Shown here: positions 7,793 through 16,192 of the stretch, one piece after another
Numbering within the stretch: the stretch's first letter is position 1
Layout: each line of letters opens with the position of its first letter
DNA from: Flavobacteriia bacterium
GTDB lineage: Bacteria; Bacteroidota; Bacteroidia; Flavobacteriales_D; Crocinitomicaceae
NCBI GenBank assembly: GCA_016178305.1
Contig: JACOTM010000084.1
Location: 1-49,256, forward strand
DNA: 49,256 nucleotides
Direction of reading: 5' to 3'
Position numbers and translations under genes: made by a program
Notes under the pieces: generated by a model
What the model was told of the DNA's origin: nothing
Databases searched by the model: none
Seen by the model: only the letters and a program-made list of their open reading frames with translations

Positions 7793-7871
7793 TACAATTT
7801 TGAAGCAAATCACAATAAGGATTATTCCGTTGTGAAAACATTCAAGGCGGGAATAAAATCTCGCCTTTTTT
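7793..7871 (+). ncRNA. tracrRNA of the type II-C system
   Basis: The trans-activating RNA pairs with crRNA repeats and loads Cas9. The anti-repeat (7793-7815, TACAATTTTGAAGCAAATCACAA) is the reverse complement of the first part of the CRISPR repeat, with one missing A that makes a single-base bulge. Next comes a short GGATTATTCC nexus-like hairpin and a linker, then a terminator hairpin at 7844-7871. A TAnnTTTG box lies directly upstream. The gene is divergent from cas9. The exact 5' end is inferred from the promoter box. Confidence 0.9.
7844..7871 (+). terminator. Intrinsic terminator of the tracrRNA
   Basis: AAGGCGGG and CTCGCCTT form an 8-bp stem (one G-U) around the loop AATAAAAT, followed by a run of T. 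It also forms the last hairpin of the tracrRNA. Confidence 0.85.
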
Positions 7872-8015
7872 ATTTCAACTTTCTACCAAATTTTACCTTC
7901 TCATTTAATTCATCCCTAAATAAGAATAGCAATAAAATTGGCAGACTCAATAAAATAAGAAACTTAAATATCTCTTTCGGGAGATTTCTCTAAAAAATAA
8001 AATCTTTCCAATATG

Positions 8016-8047
8016 TTTGGCTATACCGTTTCAAAATCTTAACTTTG
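8016..8047 (+). promoter_or_regulatory. Probable sucD promoter
   Basis: TTTG at 8016-8019 and TAACTTTG at 8040-8047 fit the Bacteroidetes -33 (TTG) and -7 (TAnnTTTG) boxes with a 20-bp spacer, 36 bp before the sucD ATG. The 144 bp between the tracrRNA terminator and this promoter show no other gene. Confidence 0.6.
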
Positions 8048-8083
8048 GGTCGATTAAAAAATTAGATTCTAAAACCGCATACA

Positions 8084-8962
8084 ATGAGCGTACTTGTAAA
8101 TAAAAATTCAAAAGTAATTGTTCAAGGTTTTACTGGTAGTGAAGGTACTTTTCACGCTGGTCAAATGATTGAATATGGAACAAATGTAGTTGGTGGTGTT
8201 ACCCCAGGAAAAGGTGGATCAACACACTTAGACCGTCCAGTATTTAATACTGTTGCTGATGCTGTTAAAACAGCTGGAGCTGATACTTCTATCATTTTCG
8301 TTCCACCTGCTTTTGCTGCTGATGCGATTATGGAAGCTGCGAATGCTGGAATTAAAGTGATAATATGTATTACTGAAGGGATTCCAGTTAGTGACATGGT
8401 AAAAGCAAAAGAATATATCAAAGGATATGACTGTCGTTTAATCGGTCCTAATTGCCCAGGAATTATCACTGCTGACGAAGCAAAAGTTGGTATCATGCCT
8501 GGATTTGTTTTCAAAAAAGGAAAAATTGGTTTAGTTTCAAAATCAGGAACTTTAACCTATGAAGCTGCAGACCAATTAGCGAAAGCTGGTTTAGGAATTA
8601 CTACTGCAATTGGTATTGGTGGAGATCCAATTATTGGAACTACAACTCGCGAAGCTGTTGAATTATTAATGAACGACCCTGAAACTGAAGGCATCATCAT
8701 GATTGGCGAAATCGGAGGTTCTTTGGAAGCTATTGCTGCAAGATGGATTAAAGAACATGGTACTAAACCTGTTGTAGGATTTATTGCTGGTGAAACTGCT
8801 CCAAAAGGAAGAACAATGGGGCACGCAGGTGCAATTGTTGGTGGAGCAGATGATACTGCAGAAGCAAAAAAACGAATTATGAGAGAATGTGGAATTCACG
8901 TAGTTGATTCTCCTGCTCATATTGGTAGTAAAATGGCTGAAATTATGGGCGTAACTGCTTAA
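8084..8962 (+). CDS. sucD: Succinate-CoA ligase, alpha subunit
   Basis: SucD with SucC interconverts succinyl-CoA and succinate with substrate-level NTP formation in the TCA cycle. The 292-residue product has the CoA-binding Rossmann start ([19 protein letters not shown]) and the motif [13 protein letters not shown], in which H247 is the residue phosphorylated during catalysis. Length is normal. sucC is not next to it, so the subunits are encoded apart, as in many Bacteroidetes. It has its own promoter upstream and a strong terminator downstream, so it looks monocistronic. Confidence 0.97.
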   Translation: MSVLVNKNSKVIVQGFTGSEGTFHAGQMIEYGTNVVGGVTPGKGGSTHLDRPVFNTVADAVKTAGADTSIIFVPPAFAADAIMEAANAGIKVIICITEGIPVSDMVKAKEYIKGYDCRLIGPNCPGIITADEAKVGIMPGFVFKKGKIGLVSKSGTLTYEAADQLAKAGLGITTAIGIGGDPIIGTTTREAVELLMNDPETEGIIMIGEIGGSLEAIAARWIKEHGTKPVVGFIAGETAPKGRTMGHAGAIVGGADDTAEAKKRIMRECGIHVVDSPAHIGSKMAEIMGVTA

Positions 8963-8981
8963 TATTTTCTATTAAATATTT

Positions 8982-9013
8982 AAACGCAATCTTTTTAGGT
9001 TGCGTTTTTTTTT
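8982..9013 (+). terminator. Intrinsic terminator after sucD
   Basis: AAACGCAA (8982-8989) and TTGCGTTT (9000-9007) form a perfect 8-bp stem with a 10-base loop, and the T-run continues to 9013. Confidence 0.85.
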
Positions 9014-9023
9014 ATCCTATACA

Positions 9024-9533
9024 ATGTCAATTCAAAATGAACTTCTCGCTTTTCACAAGACTAGGGACTTCAAATCATACATCCCAAATCTTATCGAAAA
9101 TCAAACTAAAATTCCTGAATTAATTAATCTGATTTCAAATTTAGAAGCTTATCCAATGAAGGAAATGAGTTCATGGATATTAACACATTTGGTTAAATCA
9201 AACCCACAATTAATTCAACCTTATTATCCTAAATTAGTTGATATATTATTTATTACGAACAATCAAACAGTCTTAAGAAATTGTGTAAATATTCTATTTC
9301 ACTTGCAAATAACAACTTACAAAGAAGGTGAATTAGTGGAAAAATTAATAACTTTTCTAAAAGACAATTCAAACAAAGTTGCATTACAAGTTTATAGTAT
9401 TTATTGTTTAATTCACTTCGTAAAAAAATACCCCGAATTATTCGATGAAATAAAAGCAATTATTGAACTTAATTCAGAAAATCAAAGTGCTGCTTTTAAC
9501 GCTGCAAAAAGAAATTTCTATAAGCTTATCTAA
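9024..9533 (+). CDS. Small HEAT-repeat-like helical protein
   Basis: The product is 169 residues, read from the ATG at 9024. A TTG at 9000 lies inside the sucD terminator stem and is a poorer start. The sequence is almost all alpha-helical with repeated pairs of amphipathic helices (EMSSWILTHLVKSNPQLI, VLRNCVNILFHLQI, VALQVYSIYCLIHFVKKYPELF), as in HEAT repeats. It has no signal peptide, so it is probably cytoplasmic. Similar small proteins in Flavobacteriia are sometimes named adenylosuccinate lyase, but no catalytic motif of that enzyme is visible here. Its role is unknown and it likely binds a protein partner. Confidence 0.75.
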   Translation: MSIQNELLAFHKTRDFKSYIPNLIENQTKIPELINLISNLEAYPMKEMSSWILTHLVKSNPQLIQPYYPKLVDILFITNNQTVLRNCVNILFHLQITTYKEGELVEKLITFLKDNSNKVALQVYSIYCLIHFVKKYPELFDEIKAIIELNSENQSAAFNAAKRNFYKLI

Positions 9534-9614
9534 AATCATGGTAAAAAATGTCGCAATTCAGAGTTTTCTATTTAACTTTAAATTGTTTTTAATTTCTTAC
9601 TTAAAAAAAGAATT

Positions 9615-10193
9615 TTGATTGATTTTTCATTTACTGGCACATTGCCTCCAACAAAGGGTAAGTTATTAATTTCAGACCCATTTTTAAACGATGATTACTT
9701 TCGCCGTTCTGTCATTTATTTATGTGAACATAACGAAGAAGGAAGTTTTGGTTTTGTTTTAAATAATTTCATTGATATTAAATTATCTGAAATGAACCCA
9801 ATTTTCCCAAAAGTTTCTACAAGAATTAGTATCGGAGGCCCCGTTGAGGTAAAAAACTTATATTTCATCCACACTTTAGGCGAAAAAATTGAAAATAGTA
9901 TTCTCGTTCACGACAATATTTATATAGGCGGCGATTTCGAACAGTTAACAAAATTGGTTGAAGAAGATCAAACGTTAGAAGATAAAATTCGCTTTTTCAT
10001 AGGATATGCTGGATGGTCTTATGAACAACTGCAAGAAGAAGTTCAAAGTCATTCATGGATAGTCGTAAATTTAAAAACTGAATCTGATTTATTTAATACT
10101 GAAAATGATGATATCTGGAAAAATTATCTGGAAAAATTAGGTGGTAAATTCAAAGTAATGAGTAAATCCCCTATCAATCCATCTGATAATTAG
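9615..10193 (+). CDS. YqgE/AlgH family protein (UPF0301)
   Basis: The 192-residue product has the family signature near the N-terminus, KGKLLISDPFLNDDYFRRSVIYLCEHNEEGSFG (quoted in two parts: residues 15-34 and on), followed by VLNN and later ISIGGPVE. The fold is known, but the biochemical role of the family is not firmly established (AlgH was tied to alginate regulation in Pseudomonas). The start is a TTG. No in-frame ATG lies between it and the upstream stop, and the position fits the family start. Confidence 0.88.
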   Translation: MIDFSFTGTLPPTKGKLLISDPFLNDDYFRRSVIYLCEHNEEGSFGFVLNNFIDIKLSEMNPIFPKVSTRISIGGPVEVKNLYFIHTLGEKIENSILVHDNIYIGGDFEQLTKLVEEDQTLEDKIRFFIGYAGWSYEQLQEEVQSHSWIVVNLKTESDLFNTENDDIWKNYLEKLGGKFKVMSKSPINPSDN

Positions 10194-10194
10194 G

Positions 10195-10250
10195 TAGATA
10201 TTAGATGTTAGATGCTAGATATTAGATATTAGATTCTAGATTTTAGATAT
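10195..10250. repeat. Tandem heptamer repeat, eight TAGATNN units
   Basis: Eight unbroken 7-bp units run from 10195 to 10250: TAGATAT, TAGATGT, TAGATGC, TAGATAT, TAGATAT, TAGATTC, TAGATTT, TAGATAT. A ninth TAGAT follows at 10256 after a 5-base break. The array lies just after the yqgE stop and 95 bp before rarA. The first five bases are fixed and the last two vary, unlike a freshly slipped microsatellite. Confidence 0.85.
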
Positions 10251-10345
10251 GGGCTTTAGATAATAATTAATGTTTTTTTTCGACTAAATAGATACAAGTC
10301 TGTGAATCAATTAATTTTAAATTAACAATTCAAAATAAAAAATAA

Positions 10346-11629
10346 ATGTCTTTTCACTCTCCATTAGCAGAAAGAATGCGTCCTCAAATATTGGATGAAT
10401 ATATTGGACAAGATCATTTACTAAAAGATGGCGCTTCTCTTCGGAGGGCTTTGGAATCAGGATTAATTCCTTCAATGATATTATGGGGACCTCCAGGTGT
10501 AGGTAAAACAACTCTGGCGCAACTTATTGCAATCTACCTCAAACGTCCAATTTACACTTTATCAGCAATTTCATCTGGAGTAAAAGATGTTCGCGATATT
10601 ATTCAAAAAGTAGAACAAGCTGGAATGTTTCAGCAAAAAGGAGCTATTTTATTCATTGATGAAATACATCGATTTTCAAAAGCTCAACAAGATTCATTAC
10701 TTGGAGCAGTTGAAAAAGGTATTGTAACGTTAATTGGAGCAACAACAGAAAACCCTTCTTTTGAAGTAATTTCGGCTTTACTTTCTCGTTGTCAGGTTTA
10801 CACCTTGCAGCATCATACTAAAAATGATTTAGAAAAATTACTAAATCGTGCAATTAATGAAGATATCATTTTAAAAGAAAAAAAAATTAAGTTAAAAGAA
10901 ACAAATGCTTTACTTGGGATTTCTGGCGGTGATGCCCGTAAATTATTAAATGTATTTGAAATTATTGTTGGGACATTGAAAAATAATCAAACAATTGAAA
11001 TTACAGATGAAATCGTTCTTTCAATTGCTCAACAAAGTTTAGCAATGTATGATAAAGACGGTGAACAACATTACGATATTATTTCTGCTTTTATAAAATC
11101 TATTCGAGGAAGCGATCCAAATGCAGCTGTATATTGGCTAGCTAGAATGATTGAAGGAGGCGAAGAACCAAAATTTATTGCAAGAAGATTAATAATCCTA
11201 GCCTCCGAAGATATCGGACTAGCTAATCCAAATGCTTTATTAATGGCTACGAATTGTTTTCAAGCGGTTGATGTTATTGGCTGGCCTGAGTCAAGAATCA
11301 TATTATCTCAATGTGCTATTTATTTAGCAACATCCCCTAAAGGAAATGCTTCATACATGGCTATTAATCAAGCACAAGAAGAAGTAAAAAGAAGTGGAAA
11401 TTTACCTATTCCTTTAGCTTTAAGAAACGCGCCTACAAAATTAATGAAAGACTTAGGTTATGGTCAAGGATACAAATATTCTCATAACTTCCCTGGGAAT
11501 TTTACTGCTCAAGAATTTTTACCGGAAACAATTAACCAAATGAATTTTTTCAAAGCTGGAAGTAGTAAAAAAGAACAAGAAATTGAAGAATTAATTCAAA
11601 AATTATGGGGAAATAAATATTCTCATTAA
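10346..11629 (+). CDS. rarA: Replication-associated recombination protein A (RarA/MgsA AAA+ ATPase)
   Basis: RarA is a clamp-loader-like AAA+ ATPase that acts at stalled replication forks. The 427-residue product shows Walker A GPPGVGKTT (residues 48-56), Walker B ILFIDEIHRF (D105, E106), sensor/Arg-finger stretches (GATTENPSFEV, LLSRCQVY) and the C-terminal RarA tetramerisation region with GGEEPKFIARRLIILASEDIG (in two blocks). Length is normal. The next gene starts 7 bp after its stop, so the two are probably co-transcribed. Confidence 0.95.
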   Translation: MSFHSPLAERMRPQILDEYIGQDHLLKDGASLRRALESGLIPSMILWGPPGVGKTTLAQLIAIYLKRPIYTLSAISSGVKDVRDIIQKVEQAGMFQQKGAILFIDEIHRFSKAQQDSLLGAVEKGIVTLIGATTENPSFEVISALLSRCQVYTLQHHTKNDLEKLLNRAINEDIILKEKKIKLKETNALLGISGGDARKLLNVFEIIVGTLKNNQTIEITDEIVLSIAQQSLAMYDKDGEQHYDIISAFIKSIRGSDPNAAVYWLARMIEGGEEPKFIARRLIILASEDIGLANPNALLMATNCFQAVDVIGWPESRIILSQCAIYLATSPKGNASYMAINQAQEEVKRSGNLPIPLALRNAPTKLMKDLGYGQGYKYSHNFPGNFTAQEFLPETINQMNFFKAGSSKKEQEIEELIQKLWGNKYSH

Positions 11630-11636
11630 CCTATAA

Positions 11637-14297
11637 ATGAAAAATTACATTTTATATCTATTACTTATTCTCAATGTCTTCATAAGTTATTCCCAATTGG
11701 AAAATGAAGAGGTTAAACCATTTAATTTAACAGAAAATACAGCCGTAATTTTAAAACCACTTGACAAAAACGATGTTCAATTTGATGAAATTCAATATGA
11801 AGCTTGGCAGTCGTATTATGAAGGAAAAGAGGGAAACAACACATTTTACATTTCACATTTAGCCATACGTCCCAATCAAAAAAATACCATTTCAGCCACA
11901 TTCCAAAATTTAGAATCTACTGACAACATAAAAATAAAAACTTCTAATGACAGCATCATTTTAAAATTCAAATGGCTTTCAAACAATTCTTTAAAAATAT
12001 TTTTACCTGAAGCGACAAGTGATTATTCTATTCTCTTTATCAATAAGAAAAAAACAATTCGTCAATTGGACATTCATGTTTTCAATGAAATAAAAGAGAA
12101 AATAATTATTGTCCCATTAGTTGATTTTCGATTCAATAAAGACAGTTTAATGTCTATTTTAACAACTGTTTACAACCCAATCAATCTCAAATTTGAAATT
12201 GAAATAAAAAATCAATTTAATACAAAACATTTTACAGATAAATTATCATTTAACAATCCAAGTGAAAATTTCGATCATTACACACATCAAATGCGTCGTT
12301 TAAGAGATGTTTATTTTGAAAAAAATCCGAATGCCTCAAAAAATGCTTATTATATTTTTTTAATCCCCAACTTTATTACCCCTTCAATCAAAGGTTATAT
12401 GCCTCGCAATAAATCTATAGGCTTCATTCCTGTGAACGATTCTATGATTTATCACACCATTGCGAAATCATTTTGTTTGGGCATTGGGATGCTGGATGAA
12501 AGTTGGAAAAATGAAGGTCCAAAAATCGGAACCACAACCAATATCATGGACACCTTAATCAATACTCAATTAACCTATTTTCAATGGGTTCAGTTAAGGG
12601 GAAATTCTTCGAGTTATTTGTATTTTGATGCTGAAGAAGATATCAAAACAAATAACGGAATGATAGCCTATTATTTTTGGGAAGAAAATAAAGATGGGTA
12701 TATTAAATTAAAAGGAAGCCTCTTAAATTCCATTAAACGTCCATTCAAAAAAAATTACATTTCTTATCATCTAAACATCAATGACATCCTATTAAAACCT
12801 CTTTATAGTTACCGCAGTTTACATATTTGTTGGCTTCACATTATTCTGTTTATAATTACCCTAACTATTACAACATATTATAGAAGAAAAATTAAGCGAA
12901 AATTAAAAATATTATTAAAACGACCTTTTTTCATAATTCGAATTTCTTTATTTGGAATACTTATTTTAGGAACAATTACATTTGGATTAAGCTGGAAACT
13001 AATTAATAATCAAATTGAAAAACATCAAGTGACATCTGGATTTTTAAAAGAATTAAAAGGGGAAAGTTATTATCAAGCGTATTATTCAATCTTAAAAAAT
13101 AAGAATTTAAAGCATGACAATGAATTTACAATGGGTAGTGAAATTTTATTAAATCATGGCGATAATTGGTACATGAAACGAAAAAAAAGAGTTCTCTATT
13201 TTAACGTAAAACAAGATGAATTTGGAAAATGGACACTCTTAAAAATCACAAAAGACTCTGATATACTAAAAGTTAAATCATTGAAATACAAACAAAAAGC
13301 TGAAAGTCATTACCTTGTTTTTAACTACATAAACAAAAATGGTAAAATCGAAAAACAAAAAGTATTCAATCATTCTGGAACAGATATTACTGATAAAATA
13401 ATAATTCAAGAAGATCTTTCAAAACGAATATTATTGTTTGTCAATGGATATCGGCCATCCTCAATTGGGCATACATTCGAAGAAACATTCCAAGATATTG
13501 AAAAAAATGGATTAGAATTTCCTAATTCATTAAACCTAATTTATACTTTTGACCGATACAATTATTGGAGACCATGGAACAATATTGATGTATTGTTTCA
13601 AAACAGAATAAATCCCAACGAAACATTCTATGCGGATGGACATTTTTCGGTTGAAACTTCCAATTATAAAAGCTTAGTAAAGTTTACAACTTCCTCTACA
13701 AACTATCCAAAACGTTGTAAAAATCAAAAAAAACATACTTGTTTCAAAGTTAAAAAAGAAGATAATTTTTGGTCTTGGTTTACTTCTGACAATACTGTTG
13801 ATTTATTACCAACCAAATCTAATAAAAAAGGATTCAACATTCGATATATCAATGGAAAAGTCGCCGGAAAAAATCTCTTGCAAATGATCAATGAAATTCC
13901 AAATAGATCTGAAAATGATACACTTTTTATCATTGCCCACAGTATGGGATACGCCTATGCATTAGGCATGATTGAAGAACTTCAACATAAAATCAATTTG
14001 GGTGAATTTTATATCATCGCTCCTGAAAATGCTGAAAGTGGTCCTATTAACATCAAAAAATGGAATAAAGTTTATCAATACGGTGTCGATCATAAAAAAC
14101 TTTACCATGTTTCCCCATGCATGCTTGATGGAATTGCACCGCAAACGAAAATTCCAGAACTTCCCAAAGAAAACCAAATTTTTATACCTGAAATGTATTA
14201 CAAACGCTTTGGTTTTTTCGATTCACATTTCATAGGATATTATACTTGGATTTTAGATATTAAACCAGATAAACCAGGATATATACGACAAAGATGA
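11637..14297 (+). CDS. Membrane-anchored protein with alpha/beta-hydrolase-like C-terminal domain
   Basis: I do not recognise this 886-residue protein as a named family. It begins with a signal peptide (MKNYILYLLLILNVFISYSQ) and an N-terminal region of about 370 residues. Two hydrophobic segments follow (about 393-414 and 431-455), with a short basic loop between them (RRKIKRKLKILLKRP) that should face the cytoplasm, so both large domains would be periplasmic. The C-terminal part has the strand KRILLFVNGYRPSS (near 597) and a nucleophile-elbow motif IIAHSMGYAYALG with S769, as in lipases and esterases. A late His (DSHFIGYYTW) could complete a triad. It is 7 bp behind rarA. Substrate unknown. 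Confidence 0.7.
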   Translation: MKNYILYLLLILNVFISYSQLENEEVKPFNLTENTAVILKPLDKNDVQFDEIQYEAWQSYYEGKEGNNTFYISHLAIRPNQKNTISATFQNLESTDNIKIKTSNDSIILKFKWLSNNSLKIFLPEATSDYSILFINKKKTIRQLDIHVFNEIKEKIIIVPLVDFRFNKDSLMSILTTVYNPINLKFEIEIKNQFNTKHFTDKLSFNNPSENFDHYTHQMRRLRDVYFEKNPNASKNAYYIFLIPNFITPSIKGYMPRNKSIGFIPVNDSMIYHTIAKSFCLGIGMLDESWKNEGPKIGTTTNIMDTLINTQLTYFQWVQLRGNSSSYLYFDAEEDIKTNNGMIAYYFWEENKDGYIKLKGSLLNSIKRPFKKNYISYHLNINDILLKPLYSYRSLHICWLHIILFIITLTITTYYRRKIKRKLKILLKRPFFIIRISLFGILILGTITFGLSWKLINNQIEKHQVTSGFLKELKGESYYQAYYSILKNKNLKHDNEFTMGSEILLNHGDNWYMKRKKRVLYFNVKQDEFGKWTLLKITKDSDILKVKSLKYKQKAESHYLVFNYINKNGKIEKQKVFNHSGTDITDKIIIQEDLSKRILLFVNGYRPSSIGHTFEETFQDIEKNGLEFPNSLNLIYTFDRYNYWRPWNNIDVLFQNRINPNETFYADGHFSVETSNYKSLVKFTTSSTNYPKRCKNQKKHTCFKVKKEDNFWSWFTSDNTVDLLPTKSNKKGFNIRYINGKVAGKNLLQMINEIPNRSENDTLFIIAHSMGYAYALGMIEELQHKINLGEFYIIAPENAESGPINIKKWNKVYQYGVDHKKLYHVSPCMLDGIAPQTKIPELPKENQIFIPEMYYKRFGFFDSHFIGYYTWILDIKPDKPGYIRQR

Positions 14298-14366
14298 CAA
14301 TAAAGAAAATTTTTAATATTTCCAATCGCAAAAATTAATCTACTTTTACATTCTCAAAAATAAGAC

Positions 14367-15299
14367 ATGTTTTCAAAATTCGCATATTACATTTTGGTTC
14401 TTCCCCTCTCCTATCTTCCACTATGTGTATTATACTTATTTACAGACTTTTTCTATCTTTTACTTCTACTATTCATTCCATACAGAAAAAAAGTAGTTCG
14501 CCAGAATTTACAACGGTCTTTTCCTTCTAAAAACAAGCAAGAAATAAAAAAAATTGAACGTCAATTCTATAGACATTTTACAGATATTTTAGCGGAAGGA
14601 ATTAAAAATTTAACGATTTCCAAAAAAACACTTTCTAAACGATTAGTCGTTGAAAATAAAGAAATAATGGAACAATTATATCATTCTAAGAAAAGTGTAT
14701 TATTGGTTTCTGGTCACTACAATAATTGGGAATGGTTAATTACTTCTCAGAATACTTTATTTCAACACCAAGCAATGGGAATCGGAATGCCATTAACAAG
14801 TAAATTTTGGGACAAAAAAATTAATGAAAGACGTTCCCGCTATGAAATGAAAGTTGTCAATTCTAAAAATTTAAAAGAATCCATCACACAAGAAAATGAA
14901 AATCCAATCGCTATCTTAATTTTAAGCGATCAATCTCCAAGCGATTCTAGAAAAAGTTATTGGATGAACTTTTTAAATCAGGAAACAGCTGTCCTTTTTG
15001 GTACCGAACAAATGGCACATGAATATAATTTTGCAGTAGTCTTTTTTAAAATGATAAAAGTAAAACGAGGCCACTACAAAATGGTTTTAGAATTAATAAC
15101 GGACACTCCCAAACAATTAAATTGGGGAGAAATTACAGAAGCGCACACTCATCAACTTGAAAATCTAATCAATGAAAAACCACAATTTTGGATTTGGTCC
15201 CATAAACGCTGGAAACGAGATATACCAACAGATTTAAATGAATTAAAAATGGAACAAAAGGCGAAGTTTGAAAATCGGTATAAACGTGACTTCGACTAA
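14367..15299 (+). CDS. LpxL/HtrB-type lipid A acyltransferase family protein
   Basis: Members of this family transfer an acyl chain to lipid A precursors at the inner membrane. The 310-residue product has an N-terminal hydrophobic anchor (residues 8-38), the basic stretch RKKVVRQNLQRSFPSK, and the catalytic HX4E motif in SGHYNNWEW (H117, E122). The late motif QFWIWSHKRWKR is also typical of the family. Length is normal. The name LpxL or LpxM cannot be decided from sequence, and an ornithine-lipid or other acceptor is possible. Its final codons and stop lie inside a short repeated element (15287-15308). Confidence 0.87.
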   Translation: MFSKFAYYILVLPLSYLPLCVLYLFTDFFYLLLLLFIPYRKKVVRQNLQRSFPSKNKQEIKKIERQFYRHFTDILAEGIKNLTISKKTLSKRLVVENKEIMEQLYHSKKSVLLVSGHYNNWEWLITSQNTLFQHQAMGIGMPLTSKFWDKKINERRSRYEMKVVNSKNLKESITQENENPIAILILSDQSPSDSRKSYWMNFLNQETAVLFGTEQMAHEYNFAVVFFKMIKVKRGHYKMVLELITDTPKQLNWGEITEAHTHQLENLINEKPQFWIWSHKRWKRDIPTDLNELKMEQKAKFENRYKRDFD

Positions 15300-15308
15300 G
15301 CTCAGTCA
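15287..15308. repeat. Short palindromic element overlapping a stop codon
   Basis: TGACTTCGACTAAGCTCAGT, followed by CA, has TGACT and AGTCA as inverted ends. Sequences of the form CTTCGACTnnGCTCAG recur in many Bacteroidetes and cyanobacterial genomes, from memory. Here the element supplies the last codons (Asp-Phe-Asp-stop) of the acyltransferase gene. Confidence 0.45.
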
Positions 15309-15379
15309 TATTCGTAGATCACCGTTATGTTTACACATCCAATTCCAATGGAAAAATATACAAATATCATTTTTATAAA

Positions 15380-16192
15380 ATGGAAACAGAAGAAATCTCT
15401 TTTCCGAATGAAAAAATTCAAGAATTACGTGATATACATTTTTTTAGAAATGAAATTCTTGCTATGCAAAGTGGCTCAACTGGGTTAATCATACATTCTT
15501 CAAAAAACATCAATTTCATCGAAAAAACATCAAAGTGGGAAAATGTGTTTTTAGATGGGTTTGATGTGAAGGATTCTATCGCATTCATGATGGGAGATCC
15601 TATAAATGGTTTTTTCTCGCTCTATAAAAATGTCTCTAACAAATGGGAACTATGTGAAGGAAAAATAGCTGCTATTGAAGGAGAAGCTGGATTTGCTGCA
15701 AGCGGAACAAATGTACAAATCGTAAATGACTCTACTTTTATTTTTGTTTCAGGCGGTGCACAAAGTCGATTTTTCAAAACAATGAATCAAGGAAAAACTT
15801 GGACTTCAATTTCACTTCCTTTTGATAAAGGAGATGGAATTGGTGCGTTTTCAGTTCATTTTAAAGACAATTTGAATGGTGTAATAGTTGGAGGCAATTA
15901 TTTAAAACCAACCGAAACAATTCATACCTCGTTCTATACCAAAGATGGAGGACTTACTTGGAATCTTTCAAAAACAAATGTAAATGGCTATCGATCAGCA
16001 GTATGTTATTTTAATAAACGTTATTATGCTTGCGGAACAAATGGAATAGACTTTTCAAAAGACAATGGAAAAACGTGGGAAAAATTAAGCGATGGAAATT
16101 ATTTTGCAATCTATCCAATTCAACAAAATGGCTCGTCTAGGTTATTCGCAACAACTACAAATGGAACTGTAAAAGTTTTTAAAATTAAGTAA
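15380..16192 (+). CDS. BNR/YCF48-like beta-propeller protein
   Basis: The 270-residue product has Asp-box/BNR repeats (NQGKTWTS, KDGGLTWNL, KDNGKTWEKL) and motifs such as GEAGFAASGTNVQIV, as in flavobacterial proteins loosely annotated as oxidoreductases or VPS10/YCF48-like. Members usually carry an export signal and an extra N-terminal blade. Here the ORF starts at METEEISF without one, so the N-terminus looks shortened. The 80 bp before the start have no obvious missing segment in another frame. It is probably a seven- or six-bladed propeller of unknown role. It overlaps the next gene by one base (TAATG), so they form an operon. Confidence 0.7.
   Translation: METEEISFPNEKIQELRDIHFFRNEILAMQSGSTGLIIHSSKNINFIEKTSKWENVFLDGFDVKDSIAFMMGDPINGFFSLYKNVSNKWELCEGKIAAIEGEAGFAASGTNVQIVNDSTFIFVSGGAQSRFFKTMNQGKTWTSISLPFDKGDGIGAFSVHFKDNLNGVIVGGNYLKPTETIHTSFYTKDGGLTWNLSKTNVNGYRSAVCYFNKRYYACGTNGIDFSKDNGKTWEKLSDGNYFAIYPIQQNGSSRLFATTTNGTVKVFKIK

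Noticed and set aside
7757-7993. 78-codon plus-strand ORF between cas9 and sucD
   Set aside because: It runs through the tracrRNA, including its anti-repeat and terminator, and has no family pattern.
8161-8514. 117-codon minus-strand ORF inside sucD
   Set aside because: It is an antisense frame of a well-conserved gene with no recognisable product.
9000-9023. TTG start for the HEAT-like protein
   Set aside because: It lies in the stem of the sucD terminator. The ATG at 9024 is the better start.
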